Of a stretch of DNA of 64,000 bases, positions 8,696 to 16,683 are shown piece by piece. A program made the position numbers and the translations under genes. The DNA comes from Mucilaginibacter celer (lineage in GTDB: Bacteria > Bacteroidota > Bacteroidia > Sphingobacteriales > Sphingobacteriaceae). The DNA lies in NCBI RefSeq assembly GCF_003576455.2, contig NZ_CP032869.1:620001-684000 (forward strand). Reading direction: 5' to 3'. Each line of letters begins with the position of its first letter. Position 1 is the stretch's first letter. Under the pieces are notes generated by a model. That model did not search any database. It saw only the letters and a list, made by a program, of their open reading frames with translations, and was not told the DNA's origin.

Positions 8696-9655
8696 TTAAT
8701 TGCTGATATGATAAACGTATTTTTTTAATATATGATCTGTCATTGGGAGTAAACGGCGGTTGGTATCCAGGGGAAAAGCTGCACTGTCATTGAAGAACTC
8801 CATTCTGCCTTTATAATTGGCATACCAGACTTTTCCAACGGAATAAGGAGTCAAAGTATCGGGGGTAGTGATCCGTCTGAAATGTTCTACCCATTGCTGG
8901 TTAATCGGATAGGATTGTAAAGCCGTCGTTTTATCGCATTCGACAGGTTCATAACGGTCATCATTCCATACCATACATTTTTCATGGCCCGTATATTCTT
9001 TGGTGCCTGTATGCCAGTATATATACCCACCGGCGCTTAATACTAAAAAGAGCACTGACACGAAGAACAGCATACGTTTGTTATAATACTTATGGCCTTG
9101 CTCTGAATCAGATTCTTCTTTTTCATCACCCTGCTTTTCAGTTATCTCTTTAGAAAGCTCTGCCGGAGGTGGTTCGGTAATTATTCCATTATCTTCTAAA
9201 GATGGTACATCCTGGCTCCCGGCTAGGGGTACGGTTCCTGTTTCGGACTCATTTTGGGATCCGGTTGCAGCTGTATCAGTTATTGTTTTTTTTTCGGGTA
9301 CTTCCAGTCCGGGATGATAAGGGCGGGGCCTGTAATCAATGAGTAAGGCGAGCAGGTCTATATTTCTAATATGGGTTTTTACAGACCTATTTTCCAGTGC
9401 GCCCACGAGTGGCCTGAACGGGTCTGCCTTACGGTTTAAAAATGCGTTCCGATAGCCTGCTGCATCAAGTTTCTCACCGACAAATGAGCGTAATATTTTC
9501 TCATCGCCGACGGTCAGGCCCTGCTCGCAGATTTTAACGATCTCGGCCTTGATATTACCCGGGGTCGGTACCAATAATTCAGCAGGCAAAGGCTGTTTCA
9601 ATGCTTTTTCATCGTAGTCCGCCAGGACCAAAAGCTTATATTCTGACTCAGACAT
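8696..9655 (-). CDS. Hypothetical single-pass membrane protein linked to the two-component locus
   Basis: 319 residues if started at MSESEYKLL (9655); an in-frame ATG at 9721 would add a 22-residue Cys-rich leader that overlaps a cluster of repeats, so the inner start is preferred. The first 125 residues form a predicted cytoplasmic domain (LADYDEKALKQPLPAELL..., with helices), followed by an acidic, low-complexity linker, one transmembrane helix (MLFFVSVLFLVLSAGGYIYW, about 205-224) and an extracytoplasmic domain of about 95 residues containing CMVWNDDRYEPVECD. No family name is known to me. Its position between the PLD-fold operon and the sensor kinase suggests a part in the same signalling circuit. 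Confidence 0.65.
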   Translation of the reverse strand: MSESEYKLLVLADYDEKALKQPLPAELLVPTPGNIKAEIVKICEQGLTVGDEKILRSFVGEKLDAAGYRNAFLNRKADPFRPLVGALENRSVKTHIRNIDLLALLIDYRPRPYHPGLEVPEKKTITDTAATGSQNESETGTVPLAGSQDVPSLEDNGIITEPPPAELSKEITEKQGDEKEESDSEQGHKYYNKRMLFFVSVLFLVLSAGGYIYWHTGTKEYTGHEKCMVWNDDRYEPVECDKTTALQSYPINQQWVEHFRRITTPDTLTPYSVGKVWYANYKGRMEFFNDSAAFPLDTNRRLLPMTDHILKKYVYHISN

Positions 9656-9689
9656 TTCAAATTTTTTAAGGATAAATCTAAAACATTTT

Positions 9690-9747
9690 CTGGAAATCGA
9701 TCCGCAATACTGGAAACACACCGGAAATATCGGAAATACCGGAAACG
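9690..9747. repeat. Cluster of imperfect 9-bp repeats (ccggaaata type)
   Basis: Three adjoining units are seen: ccggaaata (9721-9729), tcggaaata (9730-9738) and ccggaaacg (9739-9747), with related ctggaaa units at 9690 and 9710. They lie 35-92 bases upstream of the start of the leftward gene at 9655. The core GGAAA resembles one half of the CCGGAAA arm of the nearby 18-bp operators, so they may be binding sites of the same or a related regulator. Confidence 0.5.
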
Positions 9748-9893
9748 GTTGATATTAAGCCGGTTGGTTGACAGCATATTTGTCCAGGAAATCGATTCGA
9801 ACGGTTTCTGTGAGTAAAGACAGCGGCAGTAGCTAACCGGCCAGGGAAGCGGGTACCTGCTTCCGCTGTTTAAGCTCTCACTTCCCCAAAAAT

Positions 9894-9939
9894 GTAAGAG
9901 GCGCCTCTTACGCGGTTTGCAGGCCCGCACCAGAATTTG
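9894..9939 (+). promoter_or_regulatory. 18-bp perfect palindrome with possible -7 element
   Basis: GTAAGAGGCGCCTCTTAC at 9894-9911 is a perfect 18-bp palindrome. Exactly 20 nt later lies AGAATTTG (9932-9939), which keeps the TTTG part of the -7 element but not its TA. The geometry copies that of the three operator promoters nearby although the palindrome sequence differs. It stands 74 bases before the 52-residue gene at 9986. Confidence 0.4.
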
Positions 9940-9985
9940 ATTCCGGGGCGCTGCAGGATTTATCAACTCTTAAAATTTTTTGACA

Positions 9986-10144
9986 ATGCTGAAAATTCTT
10001 TTGGCGTTATGGCTGGCTTGTGTCGGCCCGGCGCAACATAAATGTAATAACGGAAATAATAATCAAACAGTTACAACTTCAAATACTGATCCCACCGGCG
10101 ATAACGGCCATCCGCCCCCGCCGCCCCCTCCTCCGGGAAGTTAG
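9986..10144 (+). CDS. Very small secreted Pro-rich peptide
   Basis: 52 residues from ATG 9986, closed by TAG at 10142. It begins with a hydrophobic signal-like stretch (MLKILLALWLACVGPAQHKC), continues with a polar Asn/Thr/Gly-rich part and ends in eight consecutive prolines then GS. The small size, signal peptide and immediate downstream terminator argue that this is a real gene. The function is unknown. It sits directly before the sensor-kinase gene and after a palindrome-containing upstream region. Confidence 0.5.
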   Translation: MLKILLALWLACVGPAQHKCNNGNNNQTVTTSNTDPTGDNGHPPPPPPPPGS

Positions 10145-10148
10145 TATG

Positions 10149-10188
10149 AAAAAAATAAGGCAAACCAGGTTTGCCTTATTTTTTTTAT
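10149..10188 (+). terminator. Strong intrinsic terminator
   Basis: Perfect 16-base arms (10149-10164/65 and 10169-10184) built on AAATAAGGCAAAC / GTTTGCCTTATTT with a 3-base loop, continuing into a T-rich run. It separates the 52-residue gene from the sensor kinase 20 bases later. Confidence 0.85.
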
Positions 10189-10205
10189 TTTAGGGGTAAA
10201 AAACC

Positions 10206-11852
10206 TTGAAAAATCTATCACTTTATCTTTTGTTATTACTTGCCTTTACCGCGTGCCAGCAGCCTAAATCAAAACAGCTGGCTGATCCCTGGGCGGATTA
10301 CCGTAAGGGATACAACTGGTTAAGTAAAAATCAGGATTCGGCTTTTTTCTACTTTAACCGTTCCGCAACTAATGCCACCGATAAATTTCAAGTCGCACTG
10401 GCCTATCAGAATATGGCTTTCATACAGGTTGACGCAGGTGATAACTATGGCGCGCAGGAAAGTCTGACATTATCTTTAAAATCCCTGGATGAACATAATC
10501 CTAAACATCAGAGTTATCTGGCAACGGATTATAACCAGCTTGGTATGACATTTTCGAATCTGAATGATCATAAGCGCGCGATCGATTATTATAAGATCGC
10601 ACTGCAATACACCGAAGATTCTCAACTTAAACAGTATTTCTTGAACAATCAGGGTAACTCTTATAAGGACTTAAAGAAGTTCAGTGATGCAATTGAGAGT
10701 TACCGGGCAGCCCTGAAAATCGTTGGATATGAGGGATTGTCGTACGCCCGGGTGATCACTAATCTGGCAAGCACGAAATGGTTGCTGGACAAGCGGTATG
10801 ATCCGGGTCCGGAACTGCGGGGGGCGCTGAGAATTCGGCTTCATGAAAATGATCTTCCGGGACAGAATTCCAGTTATGCGCATCTTACTGATTACTATAC
10901 TGAGAGCCGACCGGATTCTGCTTTGATGTATGCCTTGCAAATGCTTGCGGCGGCGAACAAACTTCACAATGCAGATGACCAGTTGTACGCCTTGGGAAAG
11001 CTAATCTCGCTTACACCGGGTCTGGAAGCGAAAGCTTATTTTCTCCAGTATCAAAGAACCAGCGATAGTGTTCAAGCCCGGCGGAATGTAGCCAGAAATC
11101 AATTCGCCGTTATTCGTTACGAAGTCGAAAAAGCAAAAGCGGAGACCCTGGACCTGCTGCAGAAAAATAGCGAAAGGCGTTACCAGTTAATAGCGGTCAT
11201 TACGCTTTCATTACTTGGAGCAATCGTGGGAATTTGGTTCTATAGGAGGCGTAAGCAACGATTACAAATAGAAGCGGAACGCAATATCCAGGATAGCAAA
11301 CTGCGATTATCGCAGATCGTACATGATAAAGTAGCTAATGGTATCTATCGAACGATGAGTGAGGTCGAACACCAGCCTGATATGGACCGGATGAGCCTGC
11401 TCGATCAATTAGAGAAGATTTATGATGTATCCAGGAATATCGCCCATGATGAACCAGAATTGGCCATTGATTTTACGGAACGGATCAACACCATGTTATA
11501 CGCTTTCAAGAAGCCAATGACACGTCTCGCTGTAACCGGAAACGAACCGGAGTTGTGGGAAAAAGCAGGTTGGGAAGTAAAGGAACAGCTCTCTCTTGTA
11601 TTACAGGAACTGATGGTCAATATGAGTAAACATAGCCGGGCAACACAGGCGCATGTTGATTTCTCTGCTGTCGATGATAGCTTGTATATAGAATATCAGG
11701 ACGATGGCATCGGTCTTGGCGAAAAGCAAAAAAAGGGTAAAGGGATGTCGGGTACGGTTTCCCGTATTGAGGCATTGCATGGTTCTATTAGTTTTGGCGC
11801 TGGGGAGGTTAAAGGCCTTCATGTTTCAATCCGGTTACCGATTACACACTAA
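10206..11852 (+). CDS. TPR-containing lipoprotein sensor histidine kinase
   Basis: 548 residues from a TTG start at 10206, chosen because it gives a clean lipoprotein signal (MKNLSLYLLLLLAFTAC, lipobox LAFTAC) a few bases after a purine-rich site. Residues about 30-290 form TPR-type helical repeats (for example DHKRAIDYYKIALQYTEDS), the usual sensory half of Bacteroidota kinases of this class. A transmembrane helix at about 327-346 leads to a dimerisation helix with SQIVHDKV, His373 being the likely phosphoacceptor, and to an HATPase domain with LVLQELMVNMSKHSRA (N box), DDGIGLG (G1) and KGKGMSG (G2). It is followed 1 base later by its response regulator. It presumably senses an envelope signal. 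Confidence 0.9.
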   Translation: MKNLSLYLLLLLAFTACQQPKSKQLADPWADYRKGYNWLSKNQDSAFFYFNRSATNATDKFQVALAYQNMAFIQVDAGDNYGAQESLTLSLKSLDEHNPKHQSYLATDYNQLGMTFSNLNDHKRAIDYYKIALQYTEDSQLKQYFLNNQGNSYKDLKKFSDAIESYRAALKIVGYEGLSYARVITNLASTKWLLDKRYDPGPELRGALRIRLHENDLPGQNSSYAHLTDYYTESRPDSALMYALQMLAAANKLHNADDQLYALGKLISLTPGLEAKAYFLQYQRTSDSVQARRNVARNQFAVIRYEVEKAKAETLDLLQKNSERRYQLIAVITLSLLGAIVGIWFYRRRKQRLQIEAERNIQDSKLRLSQIVHDKVANGIYRTMSEVEHQPDMDRMSLLDQLEKIYDVSRNIAHDEPELAIDFTERINTMLYAFKKPMTRLAVTGNEPELWEKAGWEVKEQLSLVLQELMVNMSKHSRATQAHVDFSAVDDSLYIEYQDDGIGLGEKQKKGKGMSGTVSRIEALHGSISFGAGEVKGLHVSIRLPITH

Positions 11853-11853
11853 T

Positions 11854-12522
11854 ATGCAGTTTGAAAATATTCTTATTGTCGAAGATCAGGACGTCGCGAA
11901 TTTATCACTCAGAATAACGCTCGAAAGCTTGCAGCTTCCACGTCCCTTGCATAGTTATCACATTGATCATGCTATTGCGCTGTTGACTAAAGCAATTACG
12001 GATAAACGACCATTCGATTTATTGATCACGGATCTGTATTTTGAAGATGAACGTACCGCGAAACAATTGCCTGACGGTATGCAATTGATACGCAAGGCAA
12101 AGGAATTGCAGCCATGGCTGAAGATCTTGGTATTTTCTGCGGAAAGTAAAGTGATGGTCATTCGGCGGTTGTACGATGAACTGGGCATCGACGGTTACGT
12201 TCGCAAAGCTCGTGGTGACGCCAAAGAACTGAAGGATGCGCTTGAACAGTTCTCCCTAAACCGTCGGTTCTATCCCCGTGAATATAGATCGCTTGGGACC
12301 CAGGAAAACCAGCACCAATTTACTGAACATGATAAAGCGATCGTTCGCTTGTTGAATGAGGGCTATACACAACAAGAGATCGCGGATTGGCTGGAACTCA
12401 ATAATATGCCACCTTATGGTTTAAGCAGTGTTGAAAAGCGTTTGAAATTCATGAGGACGGCGATGTCTTTTTCCAAAAATCAACAGTTGATTGGGTTTTG
12501 CAAGGATTTGGGCCTGATCTGA
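11854..12522 (+). CDS. LuxR-type response regulator, cognate of the preceding kinase
   Basis: 222 residues starting at ATG 11854, one base after the kinase stop; an upstream in-frame ATG at 11704 would lie wholly inside the kinase gene and is rejected. The receiver domain has the acidic pair Glu10/Asp11 (ILIVEDQD), phosphoacceptor Asp60 (LLITDLYF), Ser96 (LVFSAES) and Lys118 (YVRKAR). The C-terminal domain (about 157-215) carries a helix-turn-helix (EGYTQQEIADWLELNN) of LuxR/GerE type. It is the natural candidate for binding the 18-bp palindromes found at 8673, 12527 and 14674; this link is an inference from proximity and geometry. Confidence 0.88.
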   Translation: MQFENILIVEDQDVANLSLRITLESLQLPRPLHSYHIDHAIALLTKAITDKRPFDLLITDLYFEDERTAKQLPDGMQLIRKAKELQPWLKILVFSAESKVMVIRRLYDELGIDGYVRKARGDAKELKDALEQFSLNRRFYPREYRSLGTQENQHQFTEHDKAIVRLLNEGYTQQEIADWLELNNMPPYGLSSVEKRLKFMRTAMSFSKNQQLIGFCKDLGLI

Positions 12523-12526
12523 CCAG

Positions 12527-12572
12527 TTTACGGTTACCCGGAAATATTGGCGATTACTATCTATTAGTTTTG
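12527..12572 (+). promoter_or_regulatory. Promoter with 18-bp palindromic operator (site 2)
   Basis: TTTACGG-TTAC-CCGGAAA (12527-12544; one mismatch between arms) is followed after exactly 20 nt by TAGTTTTG (12565-12572), a full TAnnTTTG -7 element. It starts 5 bases after the response-regulator stop and drives the 69-residue gene at 12598 and the TIGR04141-type gene behind it. Confidence 0.75.
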
Positions 12573-12597
12573 AATACTTATCAATTATTAAAAGTAC

Positions 12598-12807
12598 ATG
12601 AAAACACTACTATTATCCCTGATTTTACTGTTGAATACAATCCCTAACCCTCCGACCACTGTTTACATCTGTAGCGGAGCTAAGGGTAAAAAATACCATT
12701 TGCGGAATGATTGCCGGGGCTTGAGCCATTGTCAGCACCGCGTTTTAAAAATGAGCTTATCCGATGCTGAAAAGGATGGCCGGACACTTTGTGGATTTGA
12801 GAAATAG
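12598..12807 (+). CDS. Small secreted Cys-containing protein
   Basis: 69 residues. A signal peptide (about residues 1-22) is followed by VYICSGAKGKKYHLRNDCRGLSHCQ and later GRTLCGFEK. The pattern of four cysteines (ICxG, NDC, SHC, LCG) with a KYH core is shared by small exported proteins I have seen in Bacteroidota, where the cysteines could form two disulphides or bind metal. The function is unknown. It lies 11 bases upstream of the TIGR04141-type gene and is transcribed from the operator-controlled promoter at 12527-12572. Confidence 0.65.
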   Translation: MKTLLLSLILLLNTIPNPPTTVYICSGAKGKKYHLRNDCRGLSHCQHRVLKMSLSDAEKDGRTLCGFEK

Positions 12808-12818
12808 AACATACCGGC

Positions 12819-14438
12819 ATGGCAAAACGATCGGAAGAAGTATCCAACAAACTCAAATTATATCTTATTAAAGATGAATATAACGAGTTTGATACAGTTG
12901 TAAAAGATCCCAGTTCACCAGGCTTACACCGGGCGGTTATTCCAGGAGTGGGAACCCTGTATTACAAAGATTCATATGCCCAAACACCTGCCTGGATCGG
13001 TGACTTTTTCTGCAACCACGAGGCTATAAATCCCAGTGCATTTAAGGTTGCGAATACACAAGCTGTTTTATTGGTCAAACTCAAAGCTGGCAAAACAGAC
13101 CGCATCTTCGGTATTCCATTCGGAATGGGACGACATTTAATGAAGGAACTGGCGGTAGAAAGCCGGTTTGGGCTTATCACCACGTTAAATGTGATAGAGG
13201 CAAGCGCGATCAGGAGCGTAGGTAAGCGAACAATATCATCCAATCCTAAGATCAGCATTGAACAGATTTCAAGGGCAAGCGGGACAGATGATTTTCAAAT
13301 AAATATTGAGCGGGACCTGATAGAATCAATTGCCGGCGCGAGCGCTTATCAGGATTTTGGAAAGGTAATTTCCGGGAAAGACGCGCTGAGCGTTACGGCA
13401 AAAGCAGATGTAAGGAACATCGGGGATTTTTTAAAAAAGGTATTTGATATTTACAATAAGAAGGACTATACCAAAGAATTCAAATGGATCGATCAGATCC
13501 GGGAAGTTAAAGATCAGCAGATACTTTCGATTTTAAACGGTTTGCTGATCAGTGGTTTGAATGGAACTACCCGTGTTGATGCCTGGCTGGCTATCCCCGA
13601 GATCATCGATTGGGCCGATTTTAACGGGTTTAAGTATTCTGCCAGGAAAAAAGACGACCTCATAGAAGATCTTGATATTGAAGATTACCTTGCCGAGAAA
13701 GCCGGAACCCCGGTTACCATCGAACAGCTGGAGAACGACGTGATCAGTTGTTGGAAGGAATCCAAAAATAACTATAACCATAGCTGGAGTGTTTTTCAAT
13801 GTTTAAATGCAGAGGTTCGATATAATAAGGAATTGTATTTTTTAGATAAGGGAAAATGGTATAGAATTGAAAGTTCGTTTGTTAAACAGGTAGAAGAGGA
13901 AACCCGGTCTGTCAAACATTACCCTAAAAAACTCCCTGATTTTGTCCATCAGGATGAAAATGATTACAATAATCATTTAGCCCGAACGCTGAATGCTTTA
14001 TGCCTGGATGCGAAAACAATTCAGTATGGAGGAGGTGCGAGCAAAATAGAAGTCTGTGATGTACTCAGCGATGATGCTGTCTTTTTTCATGTAAAAAAGT
14101 ATGGCGGCTCCGCGAACCTGAGCCATTTGTTTGCACAGGGATATGTATCCGGTGAATTATTTATAACGGACGAGGGTTTCCGAGAGGCAGTAAGAAAGAA
14201 ATTTTCCCTAAAAGCGCCTTATGATTTATTGTTCCCAAAGCAAAGGCCTACTGCATCTGAATACAGTATCGTGTTTGGCATCATTACAACATCAACCAAA
14301 CCGCTTAATCTGCCGTTCTTCAGTAAAGTTACCCTTAGGAGCTATAAACGGATTTTAGAGGCTTTTGGGTTTAATATATATCTGGCGCAAATTCGTAATT
14401 GTAAGCCCAAGACCAGGAAAGCAGCATTAAAAAAATAA
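12819..14438 (+). CDS. TIGR04141/DUF6119-type sporadically distributed protein
   Basis: 539 residues. It starts MAKRSEEVSNKLKLYLIKDEY, a typical entry to the TIGR04141 family (also DUF6119): a short KLxLYLIK strand, then a long alpha/beta protein with GRHLMKE near residue 105 and a C-terminal part containing YGGGASKIEVCDVLSDD and FHVKKYGGSANLSHLFAQG. The family is patchily distributed, often in accessory regions, and its biochemical role is not known to me. Here it is the second gene of a two-gene operon under the palindrome promoter, which makes it a probable output of the two-component system. The family call rests on length and motifs, not on a search. Confidence 0.7.
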   Translation: MAKRSEEVSNKLKLYLIKDEYNEFDTVVKDPSSPGLHRAVIPGVGTLYYKDSYAQTPAWIGDFFCNHEAINPSAFKVANTQAVLLVKLKAGKTDRIFGIPFGMGRHLMKELAVESRFGLITTLNVIEASAIRSVGKRTISSNPKISIEQISRASGTDDFQINIERDLIESIAGASAYQDFGKVISGKDALSVTAKADVRNIGDFLKKVFDIYNKKDYTKEFKWIDQIREVKDQQILSILNGLLISGLNGTTRVDAWLAIPEIIDWADFNGFKYSARKKDDLIEDLDIEDYLAEKAGTPVTIEQLENDVISCWKESKNNYNHSWSVFQCLNAEVRYNKELYFLDKGKWYRIESSFVKQVEEETRSVKHYPKKLPDFVHQDENDYNNHLARTLNALCLDAKTIQYGGGASKIEVCDVLSDDAVFFHVKKYGGSANLSHLFAQGYVSGELFITDEGFREAVRKKFSLKAPYDLLFPKQRPTASEYSIVFGIITTSTKPLNLPFFSKVTLRSYKRILEAFGFNIYLAQIRNCKPKTRKAALKK

Positions 14439-14460
14439 CCCGTTAGGACATCTAACGGGT
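14438..14460 (-). terminator. Intrinsic terminator for the leftward 48-residue gene
   Basis: Nine-base arms (14438-14446 and 14452-14460; ACCCGTTAG / CTAACGGGT) with a 5-base loop. On the minus strand the stem runs into a T-rich stretch (complement of 14428-14437). It sits 22 bases beyond the stop at 14483 and touches the stop codon of the rightward TIGR04141-type gene, so it may serve both. Confidence 0.7.
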
Positions 14461-14482
14461 CATCAAGGTAAACCGATATTAT

Positions 14483-14629
14483 TTACCTGCCTTTGGGTTT
14501 TGCCGGATTGTGTTTTGGCAAAGTTGGATGTTTTGGCGCGTTTGGCAGATCAACATGACGTCTTCTGTCGTCAGTACCATCATCCTTTTTAGGCTTAGGG
14601 CCTGGTTTAATAGCTTCTGTTTTTTCCAT
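14483..14629 (-). CDS. 48-residue Pro/Lys-rich peptide under operator control
   Basis: ATG at 14629 to TAA at 14483 gives MEKTEAIKPGPKPKKDDG... followed by RRHVDLPNAPKHP and ending NPAKPKGR. It is strongly basic and proline-rich without a signal peptide, and probably disordered. Support for being real: its own promoter with the 18-bp operator 44 bases upstream and a terminator immediately downstream. The function is unknown. It may be cytoplasmic and nucleic-acid- or protein-binding, judging by charge only. Confidence 0.6.
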   Translation of the reverse strand: MEKTEAIKPGPKPKKDDGTDDRRRHVDLPNAPKHPTLPKHNPAKPKGR

Positions 14630-14645
14630 GTTATTATTTTTGATA

Positions 14646-14691
14646 CAAGGATAGTTAAGCTGGTTTTTAAATATTTACGGTTTCCCGGAAA
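14646..14691 (-). promoter_or_regulatory. Promoter with 18-bp palindromic operator (site 3)
   Basis: On the minus strand TTTCCGG-GAAA-CCGTAAA (14691-14674) is followed after exactly 20 nt by TATCCTTG (14653-14646), matching TAnnTTTG in all but one position. It is directed at the 48-residue gene that starts at 14629. From here to 14947 only AT-rich sequence without a recognisable gene is seen, presumably holding the promoter of the DUF262 cassette. Confidence 0.7.
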
Positions 14692-14947
14692 GCTGATGTA
14701 AAAACTAATATGATTTAGCAAATACGACAGGATAGAAGACAGATCTGCGACACTGGAGAGCAAGCCGTGCAAATGTGTGTGTTAATCTTTTAAATTATTA
14801 GATATTATCTTTTTTAAACTAGCGCAACCTGATTTCCTATGATGCCAATGTATTATTGGTAAATATTATTTTTTAATCTGAATCGAAAATAAGATTAAGA
14901 TTTATTATGTTTAAACACTTAATAACAACCTTGCACAATTACTTCAT

Positions 14948-16675
14948 ATGAGCGAAAGTAACCTTCGGCTTAGGCCGGTTAATGACCTTCTAAAAGATTC
15001 TTTTATAGTTCCCGATTACCAGCGCGGATACCGCTGGACCCCCAAAGAGGTAACTGCGCTTCTGAATGACATCTGGTCCTTTTTTACTGAAAATCAAAAC
15101 TCCCGCAAGGAAGTGTACTATTGCCTCCAGCCTTTAGTGGTTATCGAAGACGATGGAAAATGGATTCTGGTCGACGGCCAGCAACGGCTGACCACTATTT
15201 ATTTAATCCTGACTTATCTGAAGGATGGCCTGTTGTTCCTCGGGAAAACGAAATACACCCTTTCCTATGATACACGCCCGGGAAGTGAAGCTTTTCTCAA
15301 GCAGTTGAACGAGGCTGAAAAAAACGATAATATCGACTATTTTCATATGTGGGAAGCTTATAACGCCATCGGAAAATGGTTCGATGGACAGGATGGCAGC
15401 GTTCGTTACGCTTTGTTGAACACGCTGCTCAGTAATGACGAGGTCGGCAAGAATGTGAAGTTCATCTGGTACGAGATCGATCCTGCGGAAGCGGTATCTA
15501 TTTTTACACGGATCAATATGGGCAAGATCCCGCTGACCAACGCGGAACTGATCAAAGCGCTTTTTTTACGGAAAGATAATTTCAGCGAGAAAGAACGCCA
15601 GCATATTTATGCCAGGCAACTGGAGATCGCTTCTGAATGGGACCGCATGGAAAATACGCTGCAGAAAGATCCTTTTTGGTATTTCATTCATGACAACAGC
15701 ACCAAATACGATACACGGATCGAATTTATTTTTGACCTGCTTAAAGGTAAAATGGCTAAACACGATGATTACCATACCTTCATCGAATTCAGTAAGGATT
15801 TTGAGAACCAGGGTATTGGACCGATCTGGATGACGGTCAAAAGGTATTTCATGACGCTGGAGGAATGGTACAATGACCGTGTTCTCTTTCATTATATAGG
15901 CTTTTTGATCATTACCGGTTCCAAAATCTCCGATTTGTTCGATCAATCCGGCAAATTGACCAAATCGGCATTCAAGGATTTTCTCAAAGATAAAATCAGG
16001 GAAAAGCTCGATTTAGGTGACTTGGAAGAGATCACTTATTCCCATACCGGTAAGGTCAGGAACGTTCTCCTTTTACATAACATCGAAACGATTCTGCAGA
16101 ATGAAGGGTCCAACGTCCGGTTCCAGTTTGACGAATTCAAAAAACAAAGCTGGGACATTGAGCACATTAGTTCTGTTGCATCTGAAATGCCTTCATCTGG
16201 TAAAAGCCGCCGGTGGATGGAAAACGTTCGCGATTATTTTACCGGTAACACGGTATTCGATCACTATGAAAAGGGCTCGCCCGAGATCAATGAAATAGTC
16301 AATCAACTCATTAACCTGCTGCAAAAAGAATCCTATAGTGATAAAGAATTTGAGTCTCTTTATCATCGCGTGATCGGATATTTTAAAGAGGGAGACCAAT
16401 CGGAAAGTAGCAGCGGCAGTTCACTGACCCATTCCATCGCTAATCTGACCCTCCTGGATTCATCAACGAACAGAAGTTACCAGAACGCAGTATTCCCGGT
16501 TAAAAGGAAACAAATCCTTAAAAATGACATCGGGGGGCTCTTTGTACCTGTCTGCACAAAGAATGTTTTCCTGAAGTATTATTCTGATGAATTGAATGAT
16601 GTTATGTTCTGGCAAAAAAGTGACGCCAGTGCCTATTTGGCTAATATGAATGAAGTCCTTGACTATTACCTGTAA
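14948..16675 (+). CDS. DUF262 + DUF1524-like HNH protein (GmrSD-like type IV restriction)
   Basis: 575 residues. The N-terminal half is a DUF262 (GmrS-like, ParB-type NTPase) domain: PDYQRGYRW at 23-30 and LVDGQQRLTTIYLIL with DGQQR at 76-80. The C-terminal third has WDIEHI at about 402-407 and then SIANLTLLDSSTNRSYQ...KRK, the spaced H-N-N-K pattern of the DUF1524 His-Me nuclease domain. Proteins of this build include GmrSD, which cuts modified phage DNA in an NTP-dependent way, and related phosphorothioation-sensing enzymes. It begins a forward cassette: the second DUF262 gene starts 8 bases downstream. The substrate cannot be inferred from sequence. Confidence 0.85.
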   Translation: MSESNLRLRPVNDLLKDSFIVPDYQRGYRWTPKEVTALLNDIWSFFTENQNSRKEVYYCLQPLVVIEDDGKWILVDGQQRLTTIYLILTYLKDGLLFLGKTKYTLSYDTRPGSEAFLKQLNEAEKNDNIDYFHMWEAYNAIGKWFDGQDGSVRYALLNTLLSNDEVGKNVKFIWYEIDPAEAVSIFTRINMGKIPLTNAELIKALFLRKDNFSEKERQHIYARQLEIASEWDRMENTLQKDPFWYFIHDNSTKYDTRIEFIFDLLKGKMAKHDDYHTFIEFSKDFENQGIGPIWMTVKRYFMTLEEWYNDRVLFHYIGFLIITGSKISDLFDQSGKLTKSAFKDFLKDKIREKLDLGDLEEITYSHTGKVRNVLLLHNIETILQNEGSNVRFQFDEFKKQSWDIEHISSVASEMPSSGKSRRWMENVRDYFTGNTVFDHYEKGSPEINEIVNQLINLLQKESYSDKEFESLYHRVIGYFKEGDQSESSSGSSLTHSIANLTLLDSSTNRSYQNAVFPVKRKQILKNDIGGLFVPVCTKNVFLKYYSDELNDVMFWQKSDASAYLANMNEVLDYYL

Positions 16676-16683
16676 ACTGATCC

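Noticed and set aside
9598..9966. Leftward 122-codon reading frame overlapping the 9655 gene start
   Set aside because: It overlaps the real gene in another frame, runs through the repeat cluster, and its Arg/Cys-rich product resembles no protein.
14479..14772. 97-codon leftward frame starting at 14772
   Set aside because: It covers the operator and promoter and has no protein-like character; the 48-codon frame 14483-14629 in another frame has proper promoter and terminator signals.
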